Shown: positions 30,661 through 42,384 of the stretch, in pieces
Numbering within the stretch: the first letter of the stretch is position 1
How the letters are laid out: every line of letters begins with the position of its first letter
Assembly: GCA_001931905.2 (NCBI GenBank)
Contig: MSJI02000943.1
Location: forward strand, 37,508 to 101,507
Origin: Cladosporium sp. IMV 00045
Taxonomy: Eukaryota > Ascomycota > Dothideomycetes > Cladosporiales > Cladosporiaceae
Direction of reading: 5' to 3'
Length of the DNA: 64,000 nucleotides
Program-made: the position numbers and the translations under genes
Notes under the pieces: generated by a model
Database searches by the model: none
What the model was told of the DNA's origin: nothing
Seen by the model: only the letters and a program-made list of their open reading frames with translations

Positions 30661-32529
30661 ATGAAGATGGCCCGCCATTTCTATAGCATATGTCTGCTCT
30701 CAAGACCAGTCAGGGCTGATGTGCTTTCGCCATTATCAGCAATAAACCAATCTTTCATTCAACCACAAACACCATTCAGTATCCCCCTTCAACTCAACCG
30801 CATCCTCGCCACCAACAACATCATCATATACAACCACGCACTCCCCACCACCCTCCTCCTCCCCCTCTCCACCCTGCTCCTCCACCAAACAACCGCCTCA
30901 CCCTCACCACCCCAATGCCGATTCGCCCCCCACTTCCACCCCACCCAAATCCTCACCAACCCCCAACCCTTCATCGCCACCGTCCTCTCCCACGAAAGCG
31001 CCTTCCTCGCCCACCCAAACATAGCCTACAACCCCCTCAACGGCCTGACCTACGATGGAACCCTCCTCGACTCCACCACGGGCCTCGCACTCGCCAACGC
31101 GGCCGGAAGGCACAATTTCAGCGCCGCGAGCAAAGAGCCCTGCACGTCATGGTGCTCGCGAAAGCGATCTCAGGAAAACGCGCGAGAAAACGCAGCAAGG
31201 GTGGTCGCGCCTGGGAAGTCGGGGCAGGAAGCTGCTGAGGTCGCGGCTCAGATATTGTGGTTGAAGTTGCAGGCTTATTTGACGTTTAATGCGAGTTATC
31301 CAGGATTTGGGGGGTTTTTTGCCCTGGTTTAATAATTCGGGGAGGGTCATTGAGCCGACGAGCGATTGGGTGGATCGCGTGCCTGGGCTGGATAATGGGG
31401 AGTTGCTCTGGGCTGTTTATGGGGCTGTGAGGGCGCTGGAGGAGAGTGGGAGGGGCAAGTTGGCGGGGGAGTGGGAGCGTTGGTTGGATTATGCTAAGGG
31501 GAATGTGGGGAGGGTTTTTTACCATGGAGGGGAGGGGGAGGTTTGTGCGGTTGTTACGCTAGATCAGTCACTGGGGCCAAGGGAGGAGGGGCAGAGGTAT
31601 GAGTGTGAGGGGGAGGGGAGGCTGGATGATCCTTACGAGGGGGAGTTGTTGACTTGGTGGGTGTATTTTTTTGGCGGGTTGGGGAGGGAGGACAGGGAGG
31701 CTTTGTGGGTGCGCAAGAGGGCGAAACTGCAGAGTGTGGAGTATGAGGAGGGTGGGGTTGGGCCGGTGACGGTGCAGAAGGGGTTTTGGTTCAGCAGTCA
31801 CGAGCAGTGGAAGGTTCTGGAGATGCCTTACTTTGATGTGCCCATCGTCAAGAGACTCTTCACCAACGCGGAGAGGGTGCGGACTTGCAATTCGAAGGCG
31901 CTGGGTGTTCCTGGAATGTATGCTTCTGTGAACAACGTTACCGATGAGACTGGCCAAATTATTGGGTATATTTCGAATGCTGGGATCCCGAGTATTTCAT
32001 TCGAGACTGCGCAGGAGCTCGACGTTATTACGCCATACAGTGTCTTTCCGACGTTGCTTGTCGAAGGGAACAAAGGCCTAGGTGTTGGGATGGCGTGGTG
32101 GTGGTGAGCCGTTTTCGGATGATCAATGCAGTGAAACTCGGTCGCTGACTCGAAGTTTAGGAACATGGCGATGGGAAAGAAGATGCAGAATCCTTATGGC
32201 AGCACTGAGAGTGAGCGAACCGATGGGACTGCGGTGTCGAGTTTCGTGAGCTGGGATAGCAAGGTCACGACGGTTGCCGCTTTGCTGGGTGGAGTATCCG
32301 ACCTGGTCAGGGCCAAGATGAAGGAAGATGGACTTTACCAAGAATTCATCCGTGTTACGAAGGTGAGTCTTCTCGCTGAGTACCTGTGATGTATAGTAAT
32401 TGACTGACTTATTTTCAGCGTGAACATGAAAGAGTGTTCAAGAAGCTCAAGGGGGAGAATTTGGAGCTGTGCCCGCCTACTGTGCGAGTTCTAGACACTG
32501 GGTTGGCTGACTACACTGCTTGTGCGTGA
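30661..32529 (+). pseudogene. Secreted endo-beta-1,2-glucanase-like gene (GH162 type) with several frame breaks
   Basis: The sequence has the conserved blocks of a fungal secreted family close to endo-beta-1,2-glucanases (GH162, from memory): GLTYDG, HNFSAASKE, ALHVMVLAKAISG, YLTFNASYPGFGGF, PWFNNSG, WVDRVPGLDNGEL, CAVVTLDQS, YEGELLTWWVYFFGGL, VQKGFWFSSHEQWKVLEMPY and MQNPYGSTES. These blocks lie in three frames. One base is missing between SKE and ALHV near 31137. The frame returns between about 31180 and 31200. One base is extra in the G6T6 run at 31309-31320. Downstream, two ordinary introns (32104-32160 and 32363-32418) join normally and the frame ends at 32529. A hydrophobic signal-like stretch (TTLLLPLSTLLLHQ) lies inside the 5' frame rather than at the ATG, so the start may be lost too. 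Sequence error remains possible. Confidence 0.6.
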
Positions 32530-33832
32530 TTGATAACTCATGGGCGTGCTTCAACAGTCGAGAGATGACTGTGATGTATCTTACAGTGACAAGACTGATA
32601 AGCGCATGCAAGGGCGGTGTCTCAGCCTATCGTCTGCACGCCAATCGCATACCATGGCACCATATATGCAGAGTAGCAGATCCGGATCCGGCGAATTGGA
32701 GCGCCAGTTCGTGAAGAACAGCGTGGAATGTCAGGTGATATCTCCAGAGATCTAATTACTTCACTTGTGTGCTGTTATCGTCTTGCCATGACCCGCCGGC
32801 AAATAATGACAGATGATCATTTATGCATTACATGTACTGTATGCATGCATGCAGCTCTCATCGGCGGCCGGGATTGTGAGACGGATTTCGGAGATGGCGT
32901 CAGCAGTGTGTCGATCGGAGAGAGGGCAAGTGCATCCATGAGCTTGCTGCCTTTCATCGAATTCGACAGGGCTTCTTTGTTCTTCCTGCTGAAATATATC
33001 TCTGGCGATAGAATAATGTCTATGTTGTAAGTGAAGTAGAATAGTCAACCCGGCATTTGAAAGTCTTAGCTCCCGCTCTCCAACGCTTAGTGGCGTTGAC
33101 ATGCAGGCGTCCAACAAGCAGCGTGGTAACGATTATTTACTTTGCCCGTGCAGCTGTATCAGCGGCTTGCCCACTACTCTCTCACTCCAAGTCAGCGCTG
33201 CCCTCCCCATTCACATTTCGAAACCGAAACCTGCATTGCCCGCTCCCGGAACATCGAACAATCCCTTTGTTTTGCCTATTCTTGACCTCGAACCTCGAAC
33301 CTCCAGTCATCCCATCCAACTCGCGTCTGGAATCTCGTCAGGCCCTCCATCTGCGACGTGCGTTGGCCAAACATTGAGACTAGCCCATAGCAACCGCTCG
33401 GTATCCCATCCGTGAGACCTTGCACCCTGGCCTATCATCCGTGCTCCATGCCGCTATAGCGATGCCCGGTTCCTGGGAGATTTACATCCTCGCTGTACTG
33501 ATAAACACTCGCTTTGAGCGCATCGCCAGATCGTAGGAACTGCGGTCACCAAGCTGGCTGCGGCCCTCTTCACCACCTTCCCTGCAAACTTACCGGCCAT
33601 GGTACGTAGAAGCTTTCTCTAGCGTTAATGATAAAAATCGGGTCTCGCCAGCCATCCCAATACCATCCGCGACAATGCGATCATCGAATAGTGAGACACG
33701 TGGCGGGCCGCGGTGGCCATGTACGATGTCACAGCGCTGAGCGCGCGCCATGCTCTGTCCAGGGTCGCTGACTGGGGCCAACGCCCGTGTGTACAGGTGC
33801 CGATTCCGCCTCTCGATGACACAAACAACCAC
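32530..33832. other. 1.3-kb region without a recognised gene
   Basis: Only short open frames occur. The distal part is the leader and promoter of the large downstream gene. The frame of that gene is open from 33713, with an earlier ATG at 33719. Confidence 0.4.
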
Positions 33833-36800
33833 ATGGCCGGGAAGAAGACGACGGCAAAGAATGGCGATTTGGCCCAGAAGCTAGCACGATCCAAGAGTCA
33901 AGAGTTCAAGAGCAAGATATCGGACTGGAATCAAGCCGGTGGAGGCGTTGCGCCAGAGCAAGATCTCAAGACTGGCGCAGGCGTTGACAATCCAGATACC
34001 GAGAAATCAGCAGATCCAGCGGATGAAGTTGCGGTGATTGACGAAGAGGATGGAACCATGGGAGCGGCAGCGGACGTTAAGGCGAACGGTGATGCCGCAG
34101 CAACACCAACAGCATCCAAATCACCTACTCCAGCCGCTAAAGCGCATACACGGAGGACTTCCAAGGACATAGATCGGGAGCGAAAGGCCTGGGTGCGCAG
34201 GAAAAGCAAGCCTCAGGTTGAGACGATTCCCCAAGAACCAGAAGAAGTCGACGCGGATATCAAGGCTGCGACAACGCCAAAGAGGCGTGTAGTGAGCGAC
34301 GGACACTGGAGGAGGGACCGGTCAGCATCGAAGCCACAGAGTGCAATGCCAACGCCTGAGAAGGACGCAACACCCAAACCGATCACTATCCGGCGGAGTG
34401 TTGCCAGCGTTGGATTGAAGGTGCCGCCTTCCGTACATGATTTCCACGACGACCCGCAACCGGAGCCTGTACGACGAAGACCTATCAGCTCTCAAGGATC
34501 AAGGCCCAGATCTCGGGACGAAAGAGAAGGCACGCCGGATTATGAGGACAGTGGTACAAAGGTCTACATCAAGCGACGACCGCGGTCGAAAACCTCCGTG
34601 GAAGATGGCAAAAGACTGGATTCCGAGGGCAGTAGCCTCGTATCGATGGACCATAAGAGCACTTCTACGGATATCACAACTCCCAGCACGCCTCCTGCGA
34701 AAGAGATCAAGAAGAAACCCGCAACCGAACCACGAGAAAAGACTTCAAGCAGGTCGCTTCGCGCCGAGGATGCAAAACGTCAGGACAACAAGAAACCAAA
34801 GGCACCGGAAGAGCGCAAGCGACCATCTCCCAAGTCCGAGCCCAAGCCAGCTCCAGTGATCGTCCCCAATGTTCCCAAAGTCTTCGGCACCCGCATCGAA
34901 GGCTGGCTGGCAGCAACCTCCGATCCATTCAGCGAGCCCGATCTGACCCCGGAACCGCTGGCACCTCGAAAGACACCTAGAAAGCAAACTTCCGACAAAG
35001 AAAGCTATTTCGAAAGCAAACCAAAAAGCCCCGTTCACAAAAAGCGATCTAGGCCAAGCCTCGAGCGGATCGACACTGAGAGGGTCGACTCCCGTAGTGC
35101 AAGCCCTCAGTCAGTTGCCGAAGGATCCGATTTCTCAGGCGCATCCACTCCAACCTTGAAGCGAAGAGGTGCTCGTAGGAACACACACTCTCCGGTCAAG
35201 GACCGTAGCCGTAACGCTTCATTGCCTCTTGACAGATCTGGCCAACCGCTATCAGACGTCGGGTCAATGGACACGCTCACGCAGTCGGAGGTACCTGACC
35301 TGGCCAGGCATGGCAGTCGCCCCCAACGAAAGCAGTCGGAGAGACGAGGCCTAACGAAGCACTCCGATCTTATTTCTGTTCTATCTATGCCTATAGGAGA
35401 GAACAAGGGAATTACCTCTGCGCGCAGCATACGCACACAGCGGGTGCGCTCCGGTGCTGTCAGAGCCGGAGACGTAATGACAGAAGTCAATTCTGATGAA
35501 CTCAAGTACCAGCGTGAGCTCCGAACCCTGGTCGATGGAGTGATTCCAGTTCTATTACAAAGCGTGCTGTCTCAAAAGAACGCAGCTGGCAACATCAAAA
35601 CTTCTACTGGGTTGACCAAGGATGAACCAACTGTAACAAAGCCTATAGTCGACATGGGAGTAGCGCTTGAAAGGCTCAAGACATCACACAAGCGGATTCC
35701 AATGCAAAACCCACTGGACCTCGTCAGCTGGGCCCAGCAAACGGCAAAGATTTACGATGACTATCTGCAGGCCTGGCGTCTAGGTTTCCAGGATCTCGTG
35801 GTCACCCTCGCACCCGCGGAAGGAGCTGAGAAGGACAGACAACCTTTCATCTCGTCTAAGGTAGAAGGGCAGGCCGACTCACAAGAGAAAGGCGATGGTG
35901 AGCGTGTCGAGGTCGCCTACCTTCTCAAGCGACCACTTGTGCGTCTCAAGTACTTGGCCAGGAGTCTCAAGTTCATCAACCAGATCGAATCAACCCCGGC
36001 GAGTCAGGACATGGCAACAAGGTACCAGAAGCTCGTTGAAGAAGCACGAAACCGCTCGAATGACGAACGTGCGCGCCTGGAAGACGAAGCAGCCGCAGCC
36101 ATCGACCCAACACGCTCACGAGACCTTCGTAGCTTGGCACCAATCAGTGGTGTTCGTATCGACCCGACGAGATGTGTTCGCGCTCGCGACTACTTCGATA
36201 TGGACCTTAGACATGCCAGCGGCCAGCAACTCACGTGCAGGATTGAGATCATTATCCGCGACGATCTACCATCCCGTGGCAAATCAACGGATCTGCTGTT
36301 CTGCGAGGTATCTACTACTGGTCGTTGGCTGCTATTCCCGCCAGTACTTACAAGCATGGTCTCTGTTCGCTCCGGCAAACAAGAAGGCGAGCTGGTCCTC
36401 ATGGTGCGCGGATTCCAGGCTCGAGGCAAGGAGTGGCAAGAGATCATGTCACTGCGAACGGACGATGATGATGCTGTTGATGAATGGCTAGATATGTTGC
36501 CAGAGTCGCCGGTGCCTCCTTCGCTCGTGAAGAAGTCCAGTTTCGACATGCTGAAAGACGCAACCATGTCTGGAGCGTTGCCAACATCTCCCATGTCTCC
36601 TGAACCCAACGCCAAAGACGTCGATGTTCCGATTGGAGAGCGCGCACATTCGTCTGCCAAAATGTGGGACGGCAGCGATGTCAACAGTATGATCGGAGAC
36701 GATGAGATAGTCAATGCGCCTTTGCGTAGGTCCAAAGCGCATCGACACCGCACGTCTCCTATGTCGCCACTGGGTCACAGGGCTTCACACGGAGGGGATG

Positions 36801-38905
36801 AGGAGTACGCTTGGGAACGCAAAGACACTCGCCCACGACCGACTTCCATGTACAGTGCCTCGATCGACGAGCGGCCAAAGACAAGCTACACACGCTCGAC
36901 GACTGAATTTACACCTAGCATACTTTCACGTTCGACCACCGACTACTCCGAAAGCTCGAGCTACACAGCAACCAAAAAGGATTACTCAGTGTGGCTACCG
37001 TCATCCCAAGCGAACTCTTCTGATGAGAGCAATTCCGATGATGAATACGAACCACCCATGCAGCGACCTGGACTGCACCGCAAGACCTCATCGGTGCCAT
37101 CTTTGGATCTGCCTACTATCAGCAGGACTCGTCCGACGGCCCAACAGAACGCAGAGTGGACTCTCAACCTCTGGAGACGCCTCGCAGGCGCTCTTCGCAC
37201 CGTCGATCAGAATCTACACCCATTGCTACGACACGTGAAGAAAGAGACCCTGCTTCAGCGCCTGCCAAACTACACAGCAGAAGAGTCACCCCTCCCAAGG
37301 AGCCAGAACCGAGATCTCGCGAACAACGCAGACCGACTTCCATGGGTCTCAAATCCGGTTTCATCCCATCGTTCACTCCGAACTTCCTCAAGAAGGATCG
37401 TCGTTCTTCGTCCCCGCTCAAGCATGAATATGCTCCATCAACAGGGAGTGAATCGTTCACAGAAAGCGATTACTCGGACATTGAAGACGATGAATCCATC
37501 ACCTCTGAATCAGAGCCTGAAGATGAGCAGATCTCCACTATCGGCGAGCTCAAGTCTTTCCCGAATGCTGCAGGGTACAAGCCAATGGCCCAGCCTTCTC
37601 CGCCAGACACCCAATACTCGCCTTCAGACCCCTCTCTGGCACCATCTCAGTCTGCTTCTCAAGCACCTTATCGGACTGTTCCGCAGTATGATGACAAGGC
37701 TACAACATCCATCGCTTCGATCTTTGCGTGGGTCGACAGCGGCTTGTGGGACAGCATGCATCCCGACGAGTGTTGCATCGTCGTTTCACCCGGTCTGATC
37801 GAGGCTTTCGATATCGCCCAGGCTTCTACCGCACCAGGCGATGCGGACAAGAGCCCCTCAACTCGTGGAGTGAAGCCCCTCATCGCTCTAGAGCTCACAC
37901 CACTTGTGCCCCTTCGCCGCGGCACAGCGCTCGACATTTCTGTCCGCTCTCCACCCACAGCCAATTCCCTGTACAAACCAGGAGCCAACGTCATGTTCCG
38001 CTCGCGCAACGGCGATGACTGCGAAGCGCTCTACCACATGATCAATCGCGCTCGCATTAACAATCCGACGTACATTGCTCTCCAGAACGCGCGTGGACTG
38101 ATGCAGCAGAGCAACTGGGGCGAAGCCATGGACCGCCGCAACCAAGCCCGTACGAGTCCCAGCTGGTGGAATTTGGGATCCAGAAAAGGAAGCACGTACC
38201 GTTCCAAGGGCACCAGGAGGATGTCCACCATCGGCACCGAATCGTCCGTGGGCACGGTCAACACCGCCTTCTCCGCTCTGCGCCGTTTCAGCGGTAGCGG
38301 CAACCGCCTCTTCAACATCGCAAAGAGCACAATCACCTCGCGTGAAGGCGGCGGGTCGAGAGACACCTACTCGGACTCTCTCTCCTCAGGCGCACAAACT
38401 CCCATGGGCATGGACCCCAGACTGGGTACACCACTCGGCCTAACCAACATGAAAATCCGCCTCTACCTGCGCGAAACCGCGTCCAAGTGGCGAGACATGG
38501 GCTCCGCGCGGATGACGATCGTGCTGCCCCCGCGCCCTGATCCCGAAATGCCAGCCGACCCGCGAACGACGGGCCAAGAAAAGCGAATCATCGTCAACGG
38601 AAAGACGAAAGGCGAAACTCTGATCGACGCAACGCTGGGCGAGAGTTGCTTCGAGAGAGTCGCCAGGACCGGTATCGCGGTCTCGATATGGGAGGAGACC
38701 ACCGGTCCGAATGGTGAGGTGGGCCATGTGGCTGCTGTGGGTGGTGTCAGCGCTGCGAGGGCGAAGGTTTATATGGTTCAGATGAAGTCGGTAAGTTGTG
38801 TTGTAGTAGCATCGATTATTGCGAAACGGACTTGTCACTAACATATTGTTTCAGGAACGTGAAACGGCCTATACTTTTGGCTTGGTTGGCAAGCTACGTT
38901 ATTAA
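33833..38905 (+). CDS. Very large, mostly disordered protein with a DH/PH-like core; role unknown
   Basis: About 1,670 residues. The first 560 are Lys/Arg/Ser/Pro-rich and low in order (SKSKISDW, KRRPRSKTS, KRRGARRNTHSP). A helical segment follows (about 570-760, LKYQRELRTLVDGVIPVLLQ ... LKRPLVRLKYLARSLKFINQ). Then comes a beta-rich block (about 800-890, LTCRIEIIIRDDLPSRG ... LLFCEVSTTGRWLLFPP ... GFQARGKEWQEIM). Order and spacing suggest a Rho-GEF-like DH plus PH pair, but this is weak inference; relatives are often labelled SRm160/300-like. The last 500 residues include a conserved FAWVDSGLWDSMHPDECCIVV block and the C-terminus ERETAYTFGLVGKLRY after an intron at 38791-38854. A frame shift is needed near 37130-37160. 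MAGKKTTAKN at 33833 is the preferred start; 33719 is an alternative. Confidence 0.7.
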
Positions 38906-39231
38906 TGACGCTTTTCTTGGGGGAAGCCTTTCTTTCTTGCCTTGCCTTCTCTCTTTGTATACCCGTTTCTCATGTAGGCGATGGTTTTCTTTTTGCAAAA
39001 CTTAAGTGGATTTTTGTCGGGTTTAGCGATTGGCGTCTGATTTGGTTTACTTCTTTTTTCTTCTTTCCTGTTTCTTCTCCGTTTTTCGTTGTTGGATCAC
39101 GGCACTTGAGGAACTCTGCATCACGAAGCTTGCAATCTCTGTTCTGTACCTGCCTTCACAGCACACCGTAACTAGTCTACCATACCACCTCAGAATCCCA
39201 CTCTCCCTCCCTCCCTCCCTTTACCCAAGTC
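38906..39231. other. Convergent 3' region
   Basis: 326 bases, T-rich, with four CTCC units at 39203-39218. It holds the 3' ends of the large plus-strand gene and the minus-strand reductase. Confidence 0.45.
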
Positions 39232-39984
39232 TCAATGCCTTCCCTCAAAAGTATCCACCCTCCCCTCCACCACCCCCCTAACCGCCTCCCCAATCCCCGT
39301 CTCCCCACCAACAACATCAAACGCCAACCCCACCGTCCCGCTCTCCCTCAAACACTCCACCACCACCCCCGCCACATCCTCCCGACTAATCCTCCTCCCA
39401 ATATGCACTTTCCCCGCCTCCACCCTCCCCATCCCAGGCTCCTCACTAAGCCCACCAGGCCGCACAATCGTCCACTCCAAACCCCCATCCTCTTTCACCA
39501 ACTCCCTATCCGCCTCAAGCTTCGCGGCCATATACGGCCCGATCGCCCCCCACATGCCCGCACTCCTCTCTCGGTCCGCGTCATCATACCACTCCGGCTC
39601 CGGCGCTGCGCGATCTCGCACATCCACCGCCGAAACCATGATGAAGCGCTTCACGCCCGCCTGCGCCGCGGCGTGCATGCACTTGATCGCGCCGTCGCGG
39701 TCCACCGCGCGTGTCCGGTCAGGGTTGCCGCCTCCCGCGCCGGCGCTCCAGATTATGGCGGTGGCGTTGGTGGAGAGCATTGTGGCTGCCATGTCTTGCA
39801 CGGTGGAGGTTTCGATGCTGGAGACTATGGGGTGGCCGCCGAGGGAGGTTATGAGGGGGGCTTGGGCGGGGGAGCGGATTATGTTGTGAACGGTGTGCGA
39901 GGGGAGAGCGGAGAGGAGGCGGGTTAGGTGTTGGGCTACTTTGCCGGCGCCGCCGTAGATTAGGATGTTGATTGTTGTTGTCAT
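39232..39984 (-). CDS. NmrA-like/NAD(P)-binding Rossmann protein
   Basis: A single-exon protein of 250 residues on the minus strand. The N-terminus INILIYGGAGKVAQHLTRLL carries the GGAGxxA dinucleotide-binding loop. HNIIRSPAQAPLI is the usual second strand with Arg, which points to NADP(H). IIWSAGAGGG and FIMVSAVDVRD mark the fourth and fifth strands, and IVRPGGLSEEPGMG the conserved substrate-side loop of the NAD(P)H-binding (PF13460) family. Yeast and fungal relatives are reductases or regulators of unknown substrate. The ATG at 39984 follows a purine-rich leader with GAAA repeats. The open frame extends upstream to 40290 but lacks convincing coding structure. On the coding strand the 5' half is C-rich and the 3' half G-rich. 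Confidence 0.85.
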   Translation of the reverse strand: MTTTINILIYGGAGKVAQHLTRLLSALPSHTVHNIIRSPAQAPLITSLGGHPIVSSIETSTVQDMAATMLSTNATAIIWSAGAGGGNPDRTRAVDRDGAIKCMHAAAQAGVKRFIMVSAVDVRDRAAPEPEWYDDADRERSAGMWGAIGPYMAAKLEADRELVKEDGGLEWTIVRPGGLSEEPGMGRVEAGKVHIGRRISREDVAGVVVECLRESGTVGLAFDVVGGETGIGEAVRGVVEGRVDTFEGRH

Positions 39985-40090
39985 TTTTTTGGGGGGATGT
40001 GTGGGTTTGTGGTTTTGGTGCTGGGTTGGGGAGTTGGTTGGAGGACGTATGAGATTGGTTCGGGGGTTTGGAAGGTCTGTTGGTTTTCTT

Positions 40091-40121
<31 letters not shown>

Positions 40122-40995
40122 TCCTTTTCAATTGAAGTAATTGATCATTGTTTAGTAGATGATTCTGTTTTACTAAGAATGGAGCTCGGTTGATGATGTG
40201 CAGTTCGAGCTCTGTTCGTTGATGCTGATGCCCCGCTCCATCGAGAGAAGATGCCCCACCCTTCCGACATCTGCCATTCATCAAATGCAACGATTACAGA
40301 GCAAGGCCATGGTCACCAATGGCTTGCATTTTGAGTAAATACTCGTGAGCGGAGACAATAGCCCATAAACAGTTTCTGTAGCCGTCTTCAGTAGGACGGC
40401 ATGTCTACTTTCACAGGCTCCGCTGAGAGAAGGGAGTACGAGCTCCGATCGAGGACGTACAAGCTATGTATGAGATGGGATCCGTCCAGTATTCCTCTAC
40501 TATCTTCCCAAAGAGCACCGTCACGAACGTCAAATCATTCACATGCCTAAGGATCGTGATATCAACATGCTCTCAATTCACACGGGATGTGTCGTGGATC
40601 ACGTGGCCGCCCATCAGAGTGGAGGTGAGGTGGGCGAAGCAAGCACGCCATCATACGCAAATCACGCCATCAAGCACACAATCAATGGCGTGCTATTTCA
40701 GCAGAGCAATTCAAAACCAAAACCAATCCATTCCCTGCATTTAATCCTGTTGCTACTTAACAAATCAATCTGTGCTTTCAAGAATTTGATATCCCCCAAA
40801 ACATTTCCCTATTGCATTCTGAATTACCAATCCCTTGACATTCTTTTTTTGGTGGCATGTCGGATTTTTCTGGCAGCCGAAACTGCTTTTCAAAAACACA
40901 CAAGTCTCGTTTCATCGTAAGGTGAAGTAAAGAAGGAGCAAAGGCAAAAACACCACATCAATCACAAAAGCGACAACAAGCGAGATGATTCCACC
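39985..40995. other. 1-kb region between reductase and sulfotransferase-like genes
   Basis: It contains the reductase leader with a TTTC microsatellite and, at the other end, the 3' flank of the sulfotransferase-like gene. No gene was recognised. Confidence 0.45.
40085..40112. repeat. (TTTC)7 microsatellite
   Basis: Seven perfect TTTC units. Read in the sense of the minus-strand reductase gene this is (GAAA)7, about 100 bases before its ATG, so probably in the promoter or 5' leader. Confidence 0.9.
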
Positions 40996-42384
40996 TCAAG
41001 CGCGAGTCGGCTTGATAGCGAACTGCTTGAGGTATTCATAATCGGCGACGTTGGCAGCGACGGTGTCACGGATGACATTGGCGGCCTTCTCGCCGTAGGC
41101 CTCCGTCCACTCGGCGTACAATTTCTCGTCGGGTTTCGGGATTTTCTTCTGTCCGGTTATTAGCTGTTTGATGGCTGACGCGGAAGACAGCCAAAAATTC
41201 TGTGCACTTACGGTGGCTCTGGGCTTCAGGTCCTTGGAGTGGATGGCGTCCTCGTGAAAGCCGTTCCACTTCTCAAACGCGTCCTTGGCGTGCTGGTGCT
41301 CTTCCTCCGTGTCCCAGTTGAGCATCGACATGTCGAACTCGATCCCGACGGACGCGCAGTACTGCCTGAGCATGCCTTCCGGGTCGTCGAGCAGGTCGTC
41401 GGCGTCCAGGACGCAGATTTCGACGCTGCCTGGCTTCGCGACCGCGCCGTTGTCGGCCTGGCCGCAGACCTTGGGGCCGACGATGCCGGATTCCTTGAGG
41501 TAGTCGAAGGTGCGACGCAGCTCGTCGTAGCCGGCTTCTTCCGGCATGAAGTCGTTGAAGCCGGTCTTTTCGACGAGCGGCGGCACGCAGCAGCGGTAAT
41601 AGCTGGGGATGGAGTTGCGCGGGTGGCGGATAAGGAAGGTGAAGTGGAACTTCTCCAACAACTCCTTGGGCATGACAGTCGGGTTGTTGGGCTCGGCTGG
41701 AGTGGCGTACGGGAAGGGTGGACTGTTGGGACGGCTGTCTGGCATCACGATGCCGGAGTCCTTGTCGTCAGCTTCAGCGCCCTCGCCGTTCGCACTGATA
41801 CCCTTGTCATCGGTGCCGACGCCGCGCTTGGGGATGCGCAGCGAAGGAGCGATGCGTGCTGCCTGCTTGTTCGGAGGCACGAGATAGTGCGTGATGTCTT
41901 TGATGAAAACACGCTTGCCCTGCGGTTTGATCGTTAGCGTTGCTGTCATGTAGATGACATTTATCGAATGGCCGCAATGATAGTGAAATGGGCAGCAGGC
42001 GGTGATGCAAGATTCACAGAGAATCGCCCTGTCATCAATGTGTCGCTGCATCTCCCGGTGAATCATGAGTGCCGACCAAAGCCATGCTCTACGGTCGCAT
42101 TCACCGAAACCGGTAGGTCTGCAAAATCGAACCAGGGATTGCAACCAGCACATCACATCGGATCCATGACAACACTAACGATAAAGAATTCTTGCCGTGA
42201 CACTTACATCTGGAGCCTCACTGTCGATGCGATCAAGAATCGTCTTGAAAGTCGAGTCGGCAAAACCTGACTCCTTCCTCGCAGCCTCATCGTTAAGGTA
42301 TCTGGTCCCCAGACGCTCAGGACCGAAGTAGAAAGCGTCGCCGAAGGGTTCGTGGACACAGGTGAGGGTGTTGGTGCGGGTCAT
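40996..42384 (-). CDS. Sulfotransferase-like P-loop family protein (5' end uncertain)
   Basis: Read as three exons on the minus strand: 42384-42208, 41919-41212 and 41148-40996, 345 residues from the first Met. The introns are 287 and 63 bases. The short one keeps the frame open but has a perfect GTAAGT donor and ACAG acceptor, so it was treated as an intron. Conserved blocks are VHEPFGDAFYFGPERLGTRY, KRVFIKDITHYLV, FTFLIRHPRNSIPSYYRCC (the sulfotransferase PAPS-binding type RHPR..S block) and NWDTEEEHQH. The family's P-loop normally precedes the HEPFGDAF block and is not seen. In-frame GTC TTC before the first ATG, after a GCGCAG acceptor with CTGAC branch site, suggests a missing upstream exon. 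Substrate unknown. An acidic low-complexity insert lies after LRIPKRG. Confidence 0.7.

Noticed and set aside
41149..41211. In-frame coding stretch in the sulfotransferase-like gene
   Set aside because: Although open, it is bounded by a GTAAGT donor and an ACAG acceptor and its removal keeps the frame, so it was treated as an intron.
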